From contig QEYB01000466.1 in assembly GCA_017562135.1 (NCBI GenBank), positions 248,001 through 312,000 of the forward strand: DNA of 64,000 nucleotides, written 5' to 3'. Under the pieces are notes generated by a model. That model was not told the origin of the DNA. It worked only from the letters and a program-made list of their open reading frames with translations, and did not search any database. Source of the stretch: Dipylidium caninum. Taxonomy: Eukaryota; Platyhelminthes; Cestoda; Cyclophyllidea; Dipylidiidae. The translations under genes were made by a program, and so were the position numbers. Below, piece after piece: positions 25,030 through 36,339 of the stretch. The first letter of the stretch is position 1; each line of letters begins with the position of its first letter.

Positions 25030-26854
25030 GCGAGTCAACTTATAGCGAGGAGTGTGCATATATACACTTCCAAGGAGTAGATGCCTTTCGCCATGCTCCT
25101 CTGAGGGAGGTAATAGAACGAAGTCGGGGCTCTGCATGCGAGTGCAGGTGTCTTCAAGCTTCCACTCAATGCTCCTCATCTACCCTCACGCGATGGTGTA
25201 TCACTCGATCCTCTGCCTCTCCACGTCTACTCGGTTGACGTGTGGTGTGGATGCGAGAGTAAAGAGAGTTGGAGGAGGTGACGAGAGGAGAGGAGAGGAG
25301 AGGAGGGGGAGGGAGGGGAGGGGAGGGAGGGGAGGGGAGGAGAGTTCGTGTTAATGCCTCAGCTCATCAAGGAGAAAAACAGTTCGCTGTTGAGCTCATC
25401 CACGTGTCTGGCATGCGTCAGTCTGTGGAGACGCATGGAAGGCATTAGACATGAAAAATTTGAGAGAGAAGACATGGATGTCAACAGAACTGACTGATGG
25501 AGATGTGGCCTGTACGTAGAGAAAACACGTCGGTGGTGAAAGCAACGTGTTCCACCGCCTGGTGGTGTGCGGTGATGCTGCACCCCGTGTGAGGCAGGGA
25601 GGCAGGGGCGAGGGAGCGAGGGAAGCAAGAAACGCCCGAGTCGAGCTCGACCGTTGACGCCTTTCCTCTCTCTCTTCCCTCCCTCTCTCCCTCCCTCCCT
25701 CCTCCCCCACTCGCTCCCTCCCTCACTCGCTCCGCCTCTCCTTTTCCTTCTTTCTCTCTCCGAGAAAAGGCTGCCTCCTCCATCCTGCGGCAACCACGCT
25801 AGCAGGTTGACACGCACTGCCCCAGTTGCTATCGCTGCCGCACGCCATCTACAATCAGCCGCCCACAACTGGCAACATTCCTCTCACTTTCGCACATGCT
25901 ACTGCGCAAAACGGTCTGTCTCCCTCGCCTCTGTTAATCGTCGCGCCCCAAATGTCTGCGGTCGGTCCTTTAAGCAGCCACAAAATGGTAGGCATCGGAA
26001 CTCCCCGATAATCACGAGTGTATTTAAGTTGGACCGTCAGGTTGGTGGATGTCCACAAGGTGGTGGGCTTCAATGGACATCAGGAGCGCTCGCCAGTCTG
26101 CAAGTGTATGCGACTCCACTGCCTCGTAGGTACAATGTGGGTGGATGGGTGGATGGGTGGATAAGTGTGTGGGTGGATAAGTGTGTGGGTGGGTGAGTGG
26201 GTGGGTGGGTGTGGCGTTGAGGGCAACGAGGAGGTGGTCACTCGCACAAGTACACAAAAGATGGCGGAGGGAAGGCGGAGAAGGCGGAGAAGGCAGAGAG
26301 TGAGGACAAGGCGGAGGCTACAGACCCCCCACCCCGACTCTGATGAGGGGTAAGGCGGGAGACGAGAGTGTGGAAGAAGACACAGACTATTGAGGGAATG
26401 GAGGCTGTCTCTTACGAGACGACTCCTCCTGGTATTGACTCGGTTGTCTGGCAACGTAGTGGGCAGACATCTTCCTCTCGTCTCGACCCTGACAACTTAA
26501 GTGTCGGCATCGGGTTGCAATGTCGTCTGATGCACTCTCTGCTGCCTCTGCTGCCTCTGCTGCCTCTGCACACTCGCCCAATTCACAAGTGATTTGTCTG
26601 CTGCCACCAGCGACCATTCTACGTCGAGAGGTGGAGTCTTCGAAGGAGAGTTCTCGACGCACGCGTGCGGGTCGTCTGTTTTGGTGGGTGGGGAGGTGCC
26701 CTGCCTCTGATGGTGCGGTTTTGCGGGTTGCCTGAGTTGGCAGACAGCGACGGACGTTGGTGGCCACGTTGGGGAGGTCGGGACATTGGTGTTCATCTTC
26801 CTGGAAGCGCAGTTTTGTCTGCGTCGCGGTGTGAGGTTCTCCTGATTGACAGAG
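25030..26854 (-). repeat. inverted duplication, arm B
   Basis: Reverse complement of arm A (15205-17027), of almost the same length (1825 against 1823 bases). It includes an antisense copy of the copine tail: on the minus strand, frames near 26387-26800 read QEDEHQCPDLPNVATN and later EAAEAAEAAES as in arm A. No copine exon upstream accompanies it, so this copy has no copine start or splice context and is presumably not translated. It has a short insertion near the outer end (about 25045-25075) and shorter minisatellite arrays than arm A. Confidence 0.93.
26387..26854 (-). pseudogene. detached copy of the copine C-terminal tail
   Basis: The minus strand keeps the frame of the copine tail up to the same end (SRKRQPPFPQ, then stop at about 26387), with few substitutions. 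Upstream sequence is unrelated to the copine exon start: the MMDFFVKHRLL coding block and its acceptor are absent. It is therefore a truncated duplicate without known expression. A recent origin would explain the intact frame. Confidence 0.6.
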
Positions 26855-26880
26855 CTGGATAGGACAAATCGCAACTACTC

Positions 26881-27210
26881 GTCTCAACCATATTGACTGA
26901 CTGACTGAGATGTCTCCCGCACGTAGGAGAGCACGACGGCGGTGAAGGCGACTTTTTTCCCCTCCGTTATGGTGTGCGGTGATGTCGCGCCCCGTGAGAC
27001 GTAGAAAATTTACGCCTGGCTGCGACTCGAACCTTGTCGCTTTTCTCCTCTCTGGGAAATGGACGCCTCGTCAATCGTGAGGCAACGGCGTTAGCAGTTT
27101 TGACACAAACTTGCACTCATAAACTGCATCAGTTGCTATCACTGCCGCAAGCCATCCCGAGTGAGTCTCTCACAAGTGGCAGTTTTTATAATTGGCCACA
27201 CGTGGCGCTC
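26881..27210 (-). repeat. older, diverged partial third copy of the duplicated segment
   Basis: Directly beyond arm B and in the same orientation, the order of motifs in 25480-25890 is repeated with many changes: ttgactgactgactgagatg, a cacgtagga...gcggtgaaggc stretch, tggtgtgcggtgatg, gcgttagcagttttgacac and agttgctatcactgccgc. The arm B counterparts are actgactgatggagatg, tacgtagag...cggtggtgaaagc, tggtgtgcggtgatg, cgctagcaggttgacac and agttgctatcgctgccgc. It is clearly older than arms A and B. Confidence 0.7.
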
Positions 27211-27847
27211 CCCTGCTCTCCCGCATTATCGCCACTTTGCAATCTCATGGCGATGCTGGAAAATTAAAAGTCCCGGTTTGATTTGAGTGTGCCGCGTTTT
27301 TTTCAACTAAAGTGCCAAATTTCCCCCTCTCCTCTCTCCCCCCCCCCGCCCCACCCTGTTCGAATCACACACTTGTAGGGCGTGGAGATCAGTGGATCGC
27401 CTCGCCACCAGTGATCCGCCACTTTTGCCTCCGTCCTTCAACTATTTTAATTCTGTTTTTTTTCCACCTCTTCCTAATTGACCGTCGAACGCAATTTTCC
27501 CTCTGAGAATAAGGCTAACCTCGCAATTTCGTGACTAATTACTCCACTTGTGACCTCCTCCACACTTTTTTTGCCCTAGCCTACCTTTTTATTTCCCCTT
27601 TCGGCTGTCCTCAAGAAGCAAGGTTAATGAACTCTGTCGTCACGTTTCAGCACACGCTAATATTAGCTGCTACTTTTTGATTCTACTATTATTTTACTTT
27701 TTCTGGTTGCGGAACCCGACTTGACTTTGTTTTCCCCTCTCGCTCACTCCTCACTATCACCGGGCAGAGCGGCTCAGATCTCTAAATAAACCTCCTCCTT
27801 TGAACTTCCATCAGTGAAGAGCGCATTTCTTTGTACATTTTGTCTGT
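27211..27847. other. intergenic stretch
   Basis: AT- and T-rich sequence with a C-run (27341-27347) and a G-run (27880-27892 just beyond). I see no exon or repeat match here apart from the flanking features. Confidence 0.5.
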
Positions 27848-27853
27848 TTTATT
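27848..27853 (-). terminator. candidate polyadenylation signal AATAAA
   Basis: The plus strand reads tttatt, which is AATAAA on the minus strand, about 100 bases past the stop of the minus-strand gene at 27955-28657. The position fits a short 3' UTR. AATAAA is common by chance in AT-rich DNA. Confidence 0.4.
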
Positions 27854-27954
27854 CCAAAGAGCTTAGCACAACACCCTGGGGGGGGGGAGGGGGGAAGAAA
27901 TGTAAACAATGTGTCTGTCTGATCGTGAAAACTGTGTAAACTCTACAAGACGCC

Positions 27955-28657
27955 TCACTTCACCAACGCCATTTGCCGTGGTAGTCCGAATTCGGCAAAT
28001 CTCTCCAATTTCATAAAAACTGGCTCCGGCGCGGTTGGCTCCTTCCTGTAGCTATTGTCATGGTCGATGATGATGCTTTTGAGGAGCCACTGGGGCAGAG
28101 ACTTTTGGCAGCACACAATGGCATTTTGAGTGGGTCCATCGATGAAAAAGTGACGCACCAGATTCCCTCGATAGAGAAACTTCTTCTCGCCTATTCTAAT
28201 CTCACAGCCCGTCCTACTCTCAACACTCACTAACTGACCACCATTCTCTGCCAGTTTTTTTGGGGAATTTGTCCTTTTCCAGAGGATCGACTAATAAGAA
28301 CATGGTATAACGCCACCATTTCTCCTTTTCCGGTGGAAACGCCCGATCATTTAGCCTCTTTTTATCGCAAAACGGAGCTCCGGAACCACCACGAATTGAC
28401 TTGATGCCCGGTCGACGGGTTAATTTACACTTTTTCCAGGCTTTCTCGAGCCTGGTGAAACCGAGAGCTGCTGCATACACGTAGGGTATAACCTTGGGAC
28501 ACTGGCGAAGGCGGATGACGCTGTTCTTCAGCGGTGCTGTTGGCATATATTTTTTGAACAAGGAGCGAAAATTTTTCGATTCCATTGCCAGCTTAGCAGA
28601 ATGTCGTATACTAAGCTGAGGGGGAATGCGGTCAAAAAGCCAGGGAAGGGCGGGCAT
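27955..28657 (-). CDS. unidentified basic protein, possible KH-like domain; frame broken in a 7-A run
   Basis: Starting from ATG at 28657, 145 codons end at a stop at 28220. A second frame overlaps and runs to a stop at 27955. The switch falls at seven A residues (28255-28261 as T on the plus strand). With six there, one frame of about 233 residues would run through the junction as KFPKKLAENGGQLVSVE. The protein is rich in Lys and Arg. Its second half (VSVESRTGCEIRIG, RHFFIDGPTQNAIVCC) resembles the beta-alpha-alpha-beta of a KH RNA-binding domain, but I do not see a clean GxxG loop, so this is only a suggestion. The gene is apparently intronless. It could be a true pseudogene, or the extra base could be an assembly error. 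Confidence 0.55.
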
Positions 28658-31600
28658 TTTGGACTTTTTCAGACACTTCGATGATGATTTGGCCTCTTTA
28701 CCGGTGGCATAGTCGTCTCCGTAAGAGTTTTGACTAATCCTCCCGACTTTCCGTCAGGTGACTCCTCATCTTCCACCCGACTCTTTCGCCTTCGGAGGAA
28801 TCCACAATTGCCCATAGAGACAAAATAAGTAGATCCCCTCCACGAAAAATTAAACCATTCCGCCAATAGAGAAATCAATAGCACATGGGTCCAGCGTTTA
28901 AACTGACTGCCAACATGCAAATGTTTGAATTTCCGCCCACCTCCTGAACACCTCACTGCGACACGAATTGCCTCCCTTAATGAAGATATCACCCGAGAGG
29001 CAATAGGGAGGCGCAATAAGAATGAAGTCGATTCGATTGTGAGGCAGAGGAAGGAGCCTGGTCGTAAAGTGCTGGGAGAGGGTATGGATAATTGCCATAA
29101 GGAGTGCATTACCGGCCAGATGATCAACTTTCTCAGACATATCCACTCTCATCACGACCCTGCGCCAGCTCCGCTCCGCCTTGACATAATTACAAAATAT
29201 GACTGTGTGGATGGGGATTAGGGTTCTCGAGGCGTGTCTCAATGGAGTAGCACCGAGGGAGAAAGGAGGAGTCTCGGCTGTTAAAGTTTACGACACAGCA
29301 ATAACGTACTTGTGCCGTAAATTTTTAATAAAGCGCTTAACCTCAGACGCAATGATGTACACCGATGCCAAGGATGAATAGTAATTTTATGTCTAAACAT
29401 ACTTTTTATTGAGGTATTATTATTCAGAACGCCTTACGTTTTAAGCCAACACACTCTCCCGCTCCCCCGTAATAAAGGTTTGTTTTTGCGCTTTCGTAGA
29501 CCTACATGTAGTTTCCGTAGTACCGGTCGTAACATGCGACCATCTGCCCCAACTCTTTTTGTTTTTAATTGTCATTTGGTTAATAAGTGTATATGATGGC
29601 CTATCGGCATCGGCAAGGTTTGTATCCTCAAGTTTTCCACTTCCTACCTGTGAGAGTGAGTAATCTCAATCGGAATTTATAGTACACAGTGGTTTACCTC
29701 TCATAAAATGACCATTAAATTGTGCGAATAAGATGAAGAAACCAAAATGATCCATTTTTTGCTTTATGAGGCCATGGTTCGCGACTCCTGTCAAAGTGTA
29801 CGGAAGCAACTGCAAAGACACGATGTTATACACCGAGATAAAATCTCATACATCGATTCAATTTACGGTTTTATGAAGTCTTAAAATGCTGCTTAGGAGA
29901 AAAACAGATCCATTGAAGCGTTAGACAATAAAAGCTGCGTTTTATATTGCTTTTGTCTAAAGCGTATTATAACAAGGAAAAGCATTTGAGAAACACTGGG
30001 AGTGATTGTTATTATATGGCCAATTTATGCCTTCAGTCTTCACTTTATTTCATTTTTTTAAATTGTGGGTGGTTTACAAAGACTAGTTAAAGCAGGCTGA
30101 ACTTAAAACGGCTCAAGATATCCTCCATTACTGGGCCCACAAGCAAATAAAAACCCAATTTTAAACTGTTCCTTAGTTATTCTTGCCTTTACTTGGGACA
30201 ATGGATGCTTTAAAGACAATCACAGTCTTTTTCTTAAAACACAATCATTCAGGTTTGTTGATAGTTTAAATTAGAATCCAGGGGGTATCTATCACGTTAA
30301 ACCTGTTAACTTACTTGGGGGTCTGCAAATGGTGCTTTTCTGTTGGTAAGCTAGACCATCGAAGGTGATAAGACGAAATTATACATAGAGAGAGTATTAA
30401 TTTACCGCCATACACATCAGTCTAAAAATCTCTTCAAGGGTATTCATTATGCGTACATTATGAAAAAATAATTTTGAGGGTTGAAAGAACTGCGCGTGAC
30501 CTTTAGAAAAAAGATCCTCATAAGAATCACAGGAGAGAAATTGGAATTGAGCTTACTGGCGTAAAATTGTTATCAATACTCGACTATAGCCGTATGCATC
30601 TCACAAAGACTGTTAATACTGTGAAAAAAAAAAAAAAATCAACCGAAATTGTTATTATACTCCAGCACTTTAATGAGTACTCTTATGTACTTTTGCCTGC
30701 TAGGGATCTCCAGTCTCCTCTGTTTGTACTTTCGCCTAGAGGCTTGGCCCTCCCTCTAAGCCCACAGCCTCTCAGTCGCTCTGACAGTTAATAATAAAAC
30801 CTATTTCTTGTTGGTGAGGTTAACACCACTTAGTGGAGGGTTGGGAACGCCCAAACTTCATCCTGATTCTTTATTAGTTATCTCTTTTTATTTCAGCATT
30901 TAATTTCAATTTTCCCACTTTTACGAAACAACGACTTTTTCCGAAATTCATGTTAAGCAAAACAAACATTTCTGGTCATTATAATGTCATGCTCTGCGAG
31001 ACACTCACATGTAATGTTTTAACAATAGAATATTTGTTAAATAACGGCCGTTTATCGCGACTTTGAGTATCTAGCAAATTTAACTCTAGCCTTCGCGACC
31101 GAGAATGCGTGCCCATGGTTCTCATTAAAACGGTGTTTTAAGCCATGATTCTCCACATGTGAGGTAACTTTAAAGCAGACCGACTTATTTGCGAATCTAA
31201 TCAGAAACTAAGGTCCAAGCTACAAAATATACGCATAACAGGAACCAAACCGCTCATTAAAAATTAAAAAAGCGGGAGTTAGTTATAAGAAGGCCTATAA
31301 AAAGTGAATCATTTTGCCGATTCTTCAGTTGAGAAGGCTGGCCCGAAGAAGGTACATGATTTATCGGCCTTTCTACGATGAGGATGAAAGAGCACTCTAA
31401 TAACGAACTAATCAAACAAAATTTAAAATTTCACTGATAAAGCAGGTATTGGTATCATGGCCGAACTTTTGTTTATTTAATTAAACTAAATTAAATCTAC
31501 CAGAGCAATTTTATTGATGTGTACCTGTTAGGAAGTGGATGCGTTACATTACAATAAATATTTTTTCGGTTTCAATATCAGTCCGGATGTGCTGGTACAC

Positions 31601-33630
31601 ATCTATGGATACTAAATTTCCTTCGATGAAAGGGTGTAAATCTGTTGCCGATATTAATAATAACAATAATAATGTTAAAAATATAGATCTACATAAAATT
31701 TTAGATATTTTCCAAACAACATCGCTAGGAAGTACTATCTTACAATGGTCTACCTATGGGACTTTGAATGAATTGGATAAGTCCCGGTCTTTCGTAACTC
31801 TGTGTGCCTATCTATTCCGCCCTGGGATTTCTAAAATAGCAGGTGGGCGTTTCTGCATGGTCGTTCGGCCGAGTAACTATGATCTTTACCTCACATTTTG
31901 AGACATTAGCACCACATACTTTTGTTGCCTACATATTTTTCTACAATGTCTTTTTTGAGTGTTATAGAAAAAATGTTTGGTCAAGCATTACCTTCGTCCC
32001 ATACTTCATTGTCATGGGATTCTTATTAACTTTCAACGAATGTTTAAGTGCATCCAATATTGCTTGGTTTCCTAGAAATGGAAGAACCAGGGAAATCAAC
32101 CTCGTAGAAGTGACGAAATTGTCGTCCAAATGTCTCCATGGGGCGAATTCTTCATTTGGGTAGCTGAGCGTGAGTCGCATTTGTTCTTTACACTAAATTG
32201 TTCGCATATCATATCTAATTCTCGGTCCTGCCTTCAAATGGAGAGGAATATCGACTACCCTTAAGTGACGCTATCATAGTATGGATCAACTTGTATTATT
32301 TAACCCAAGGCAAAGAGCACTACAAAGAACTCTTGCGAAATTTTATGTAATATAAGAGAAAAGTCCCTTGCGACCTTCAACTATATTATCTGTTCGATGT
32401 CTAGATGTGGAACTATTACGCCGGAAGCATCGAATCGTCGGCCACCTTTCGGCTCATTTTCTACTGTTCTCCGGACCATCTAGAGTAGATATCAGTCATC
32501 CATCCGATAACATAGTCCGCTTGCCTCTGCTTTAAGCCTTGAGGAGACCGTCCTTCCTTCTCTTCCATGGCCTCGCCGCCGCTCTTGATTGTGTCTGTCC
32601 AGTGCGCTGTCTCCATCCACCTTCTCCCCGTTCCCTTTTTCAATTTGATATCGCTCTCGCCCTCCACAACGCTGAATCCGTAAGTCCTTTAGTCATTTGG
32701 AATCGAGGAATACTTTTTTTGTGCGCTCACTCGTTGTTTACTTTGTGTGGTACTTTTTTGTTCGTTTGCGCAGTCCCACAAGTGGGTGAAAAATCAGTCA
32801 AAAAATTGCATAAATTATATTTATACCTATTGGCGACTGAAAATGCAATCCTCTAATTTCCATCTAGCTTATTGTTAATTATCTCTACTGATATGGCTGA
32901 TCTCAAAGCTTTATCCAATTATTCATGTTTCCTAAAGTTCGTGTAGCTACTCTTTATTTTCTTGCGTTTTTTAAGCCTTAACTAGTGTCTCACGTCCCAA
33001 TTTTTTCAAAAGTTGTATATGAATTACTCATTCTATTTTATTAGATTCACCACACATCCAGTTTTGCATATCGAATATTCCATTAACTTATCATCACTCG
33101 CTCATGAGCTAACATTTTTGCCAAGCAGTCCACTTCTTCACTGAACTGCTTTATTTCAATTTTAAGTCTACTGTCTACTCCATCGCTGACCACTCCATTG
33201 ATATATGATATACTGATAAATCAATCTTAAATCATGGTCGTTGGAAACTTCTCGTCGTATGCACAACATTACAATATAAGCTCTAACAGGTCTTCAATAG
33301 CTCCATCAGTTTTATTTTGCCTCAGTTGTGTCTTCCGTCATTCTACGGAAGCGTGCTTCTGTATTTCAACAAATTTTTTTGATGTTTTTTCTGTCACGTT
33401 AATGTCTGCTATTGGGATTCACAAATTTGCCATGACTATGTGGTTATTCCCGCGTAGTTAACTTGAATTTGTCTTTCAAATCATGGGTTTTCACATGTGC
33501 ATTTAGTTTGAGATTAACTATTTCGGTATTCCTAATACCTTTGAGAGTGGGATATGTCCGACTTAAACAGTCAATCATCTCTTTTTTTCCATGTTATTCC
33601 TCTAACGAAAATATCTCTCCTTTATGCTAG
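28658..33630. other. long AT-rich intergenic region
   Basis: No exon I can support. A plus-strand frame of 120 codons (31539-31901) contains an Asn-rich run and no recognisable domain. A minus-strand frame at 32461-32667 is short and unassigned. The N-terminal exon or exons of the following TSEN34 gene should lie somewhere in 31-33.6 kb, but I could not identify them. Confidence 0.5.
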
Positions 33631-35655
33631 ATCGAGATTCTCGAAGAACAAAGACGTCAACGCATGCTTAGCTACGCCAGCGAGATCCGCAGAGGTCGCA
33701 GGAAGCGGAAGACGAAAGAGGCTGAGCCTGTCTATTCCGAAAATAGTGCTGATGATGATGCCGAAACCGGTATAGCACGTTATTATCAGCCTTTCTTTGT
33801 TATATTCTGTGCGATTCGAAGTTGTGTATCTCTTTTGAGGTGTTAAGTTGTCGAAAAAAACGTCTCAAAAAGCTCGCAAATCGAAAGCGTCGTGAACTCA
33901 CGTCGGCAATGGAGCATGCGGCAGACCACATGCAATGGGACCCTTCAGATGATGAGTCAGAAGTGGATGATCAGGTGCATGATACCAATGAAACCTACGA
34001 GTGTCCTCCCACTCTGGCAGAGTTAACGACTTCCTTATCTACCGATGAAGCTAAGTTGGCCAAGTCCATCCCTTTCCACACACCGCGTCCCACACCAAAA
34101 GAGTGGCGACGTAGTGGTGAACACGAGCTTCTTGTCGTTCCCGAGTCATCTCGCGACAGCATCGAGAAAGGTATGTTGTCCGGCATTTTTTTCTAGACTT
34201 TTGCCACTTTTCTAGTTGTCCTTTGGCTCCTTCGAGGTTTCATCGAAATCGCGGCCTGAGGAGCATGAAGCCGCCATTGTCAGGTGCAAGGTATTTAATG
34301 ATCTTTGGTCCAAGGGTTTTTTTCGTCACCTGTTCGGCCTCCAAGATGGGCGGAGACTTCCTGGTGTATCAGGGTGCGTTCCAATTTCATTTCACAAGTG
34401 AATCGGACATTCTGTATAATAGTTGCTTTTCCTACTTCAAACTGCTTAAGTTTCGTGGTTTGATATTCTCTCTTAAGCATTTATCTCTTTTCACTAATAA
34501 ATTTTAAGTGAATTGGGGAATCATTTAATACTTCGCGGAAAATTATGTTCTGTAAGGAAAATCTGTTTTGATTTAAAGGGCCACTCCCCTTTAAAAATGT
34601 CCTTTTTTGTTTTTCTGACTACAAATAAACTGGCGTGGAAACCATTAACTGTAATTTTGTGATCTAATGAGCTGCATTGCTAGCGGACGATTTTGTTTAT
34701 CTCTATTCACAGTAGTCTTACCTATATACTTTCGGAAAATTGAACGATGAGTAGGTGTAACGTAAAAGGGTTTTATATAAAGTTTACCTAAAAATTTCTT
34801 GGATCTTCTCGAGTCCCCAGTTCTTCTGAATTTCAGTAGCCGCCCTCAAAAAGAGGAAGGGGTGTTTTTACTTTAAAATCTCAGGTACCTCTCATTTTTT
34901 CTTCGTCATCTCTTGCGGCTTTCCACTCGTTTCCCCGAGGAGTGTTGAGATGCGCAACCCGAAAATTCTGGATGAGGGTTTAGCCGAATAACTTGGTGAC
35001 AGACTGAGTAATTGAAATCTACGCTGAATGCCCTTAAATTCCACAAAATATAACTGAAAACTTTTTTTTGCGCTACAAGCCAATTTCCCTATATACAGTT
35101 GGGAAACCACTAAGTGGTGAATTAGGGTATCTCAACTTTAGCTAGGTCGGTATCTCATTTAAACACCTTTCACTTTGACAATAGTCGGAAGCTCAAATTC
35201 CGCTTGTTTGGTATGACTTTTGCCAACACTCGCATTGACCTTCCACTAGAAATGATGGTGTTCAATGTAGGTGTTTCCTCTTAAATTGTTAGTATCATTT
35301 GGTATTTGGTCGAGTGAGATCCATGCTTACAGTTCTTTCCATTCTTGGGAAAGTAAGTCGTCGGGTGGGCTAATTATCAGTGACTAAAGTGGCAACACTC
35401 GGTGTGACTTTAGGTGACCCACTGCTCTACCACGCGAGCCACATAGTGATTGCAAGTCCACCTCAAGAACCCATCTTCCTTAGTCGTCTCTCCGCCTCTC
35501 TGCGGATCGCCAATAGCGTTCGCAAGGCCTTGGTCATCGCCACAACCCCTACCGCTGTTGGAGAAAGTGATCAGGGCAATTACGGACCTGTTGCCTACAC
35601 CTCTCTCTACTGGACTGGTTTTCGTGCTCCCCCCAGTGGTGTTCAAAATGTGTGA
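33631..35655 (+). CDS. TSEN34: tRNA-splicing endonuclease subunit Sen34 (TSEN34), N-terminus not found, frame breaks
   Basis: TSEN34 is a catalytic subunit of the nuclear TSEN complex, which cuts introns out of pre-tRNA at the 3' splice site. The readable parts are: a charged linker (33631-33769, EEQRRQRMLSYASEIRR; about 33848-34170, KKRLKKLANRKRREL to SRDSIEK), the start of the nuclease fold (34216-34372: VFNDLWSKGFF, then MGGDFLVYQG) and the end (35414-35655: DPLLYHASHIVIA, NSVRKALVIA, VAYTSLYW). The Tyr of FLVY, the His of HASHI and the Lys of VRKAL match the family's catalytic triad. The domain needs a frame change within seven T residues at 34317-34323 (six would restore it). Two upstream junctions (33769/33848 and 34170/34216) also do not agree in phase. 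Assembly indels, unrecognised small exons or a decaying gene are all possible. The C-terminal identity is firm. Confidence 0.8.
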
Positions 35656-36339
35656 TCAAATACAGACACTTGCGATTCATCCTCGTGTTCTTTATTTTCT
35701 TGGCATTTGTTTGCTTGCATGTGGGCTACTGAATTACTAATTCGGTAGGTGATTTTTTTTTTGTCTAATTAGGCCCCGTCTGAATTGATACAAGAGTTAC
35801 TTGCTGGCTAAATAATTTTAAAAGTACAATTACTGTTTTGATGTGTCAGGTATGCCATATTTCTTAAAATTTAAGTCAATTGCCCGTCTGCTTCGTCCAC
35901 TTGCTTGTCAGGTCTGATATGGCCGACACCGTGACACGACTCCATCTCCTTATTCTTAGTGAGGCCATAGATCCATAGATTGAGAAGCTCGTCACCGCTT
36001 CCCGTACTTCCGTCAAAATTACTACCTGCTTGTTTACTCCCAGCTCCCATCCCGCCTTGCTAAAGGACTTTCCACGCGACGAGACTTTTGCCTTTATTAG
36101 CATTCACACTGCAATAGGTTAAAAGACACTAGAATTTCGGTAACCATCGCACCACATTTTCGAGTGATTGCTAATTGCCTGTTCGACACCACTGAACAAT
36201 TCACGACTTTTGGCTCAATGCCTTGACAAACTGAGGTATAAGTGGATTCTTTTTTGGTGTATCTTGAGTGAAAGGCTGCCAGAAAATCCTACACAGCGCT
36301 GACTTCGGCGCCACTTCCTCTCTACTTGTGCTTAGGTCT

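Noticed and set aside
25654..26196. 180-codon frame in arm B
   Set aside because: It is the antisense of arm A, runs through polypyrimidine and minisatellite tracts, and its arm A counterpart is interrupted differently.
31539..31901. 120-codon plus-strand frame with an Asn run
   Set aside because: No domain, no splice partner and AT-rich composition; it could be chance. I also tested it as the missing TSEN34 N-terminus and saw no similarity.
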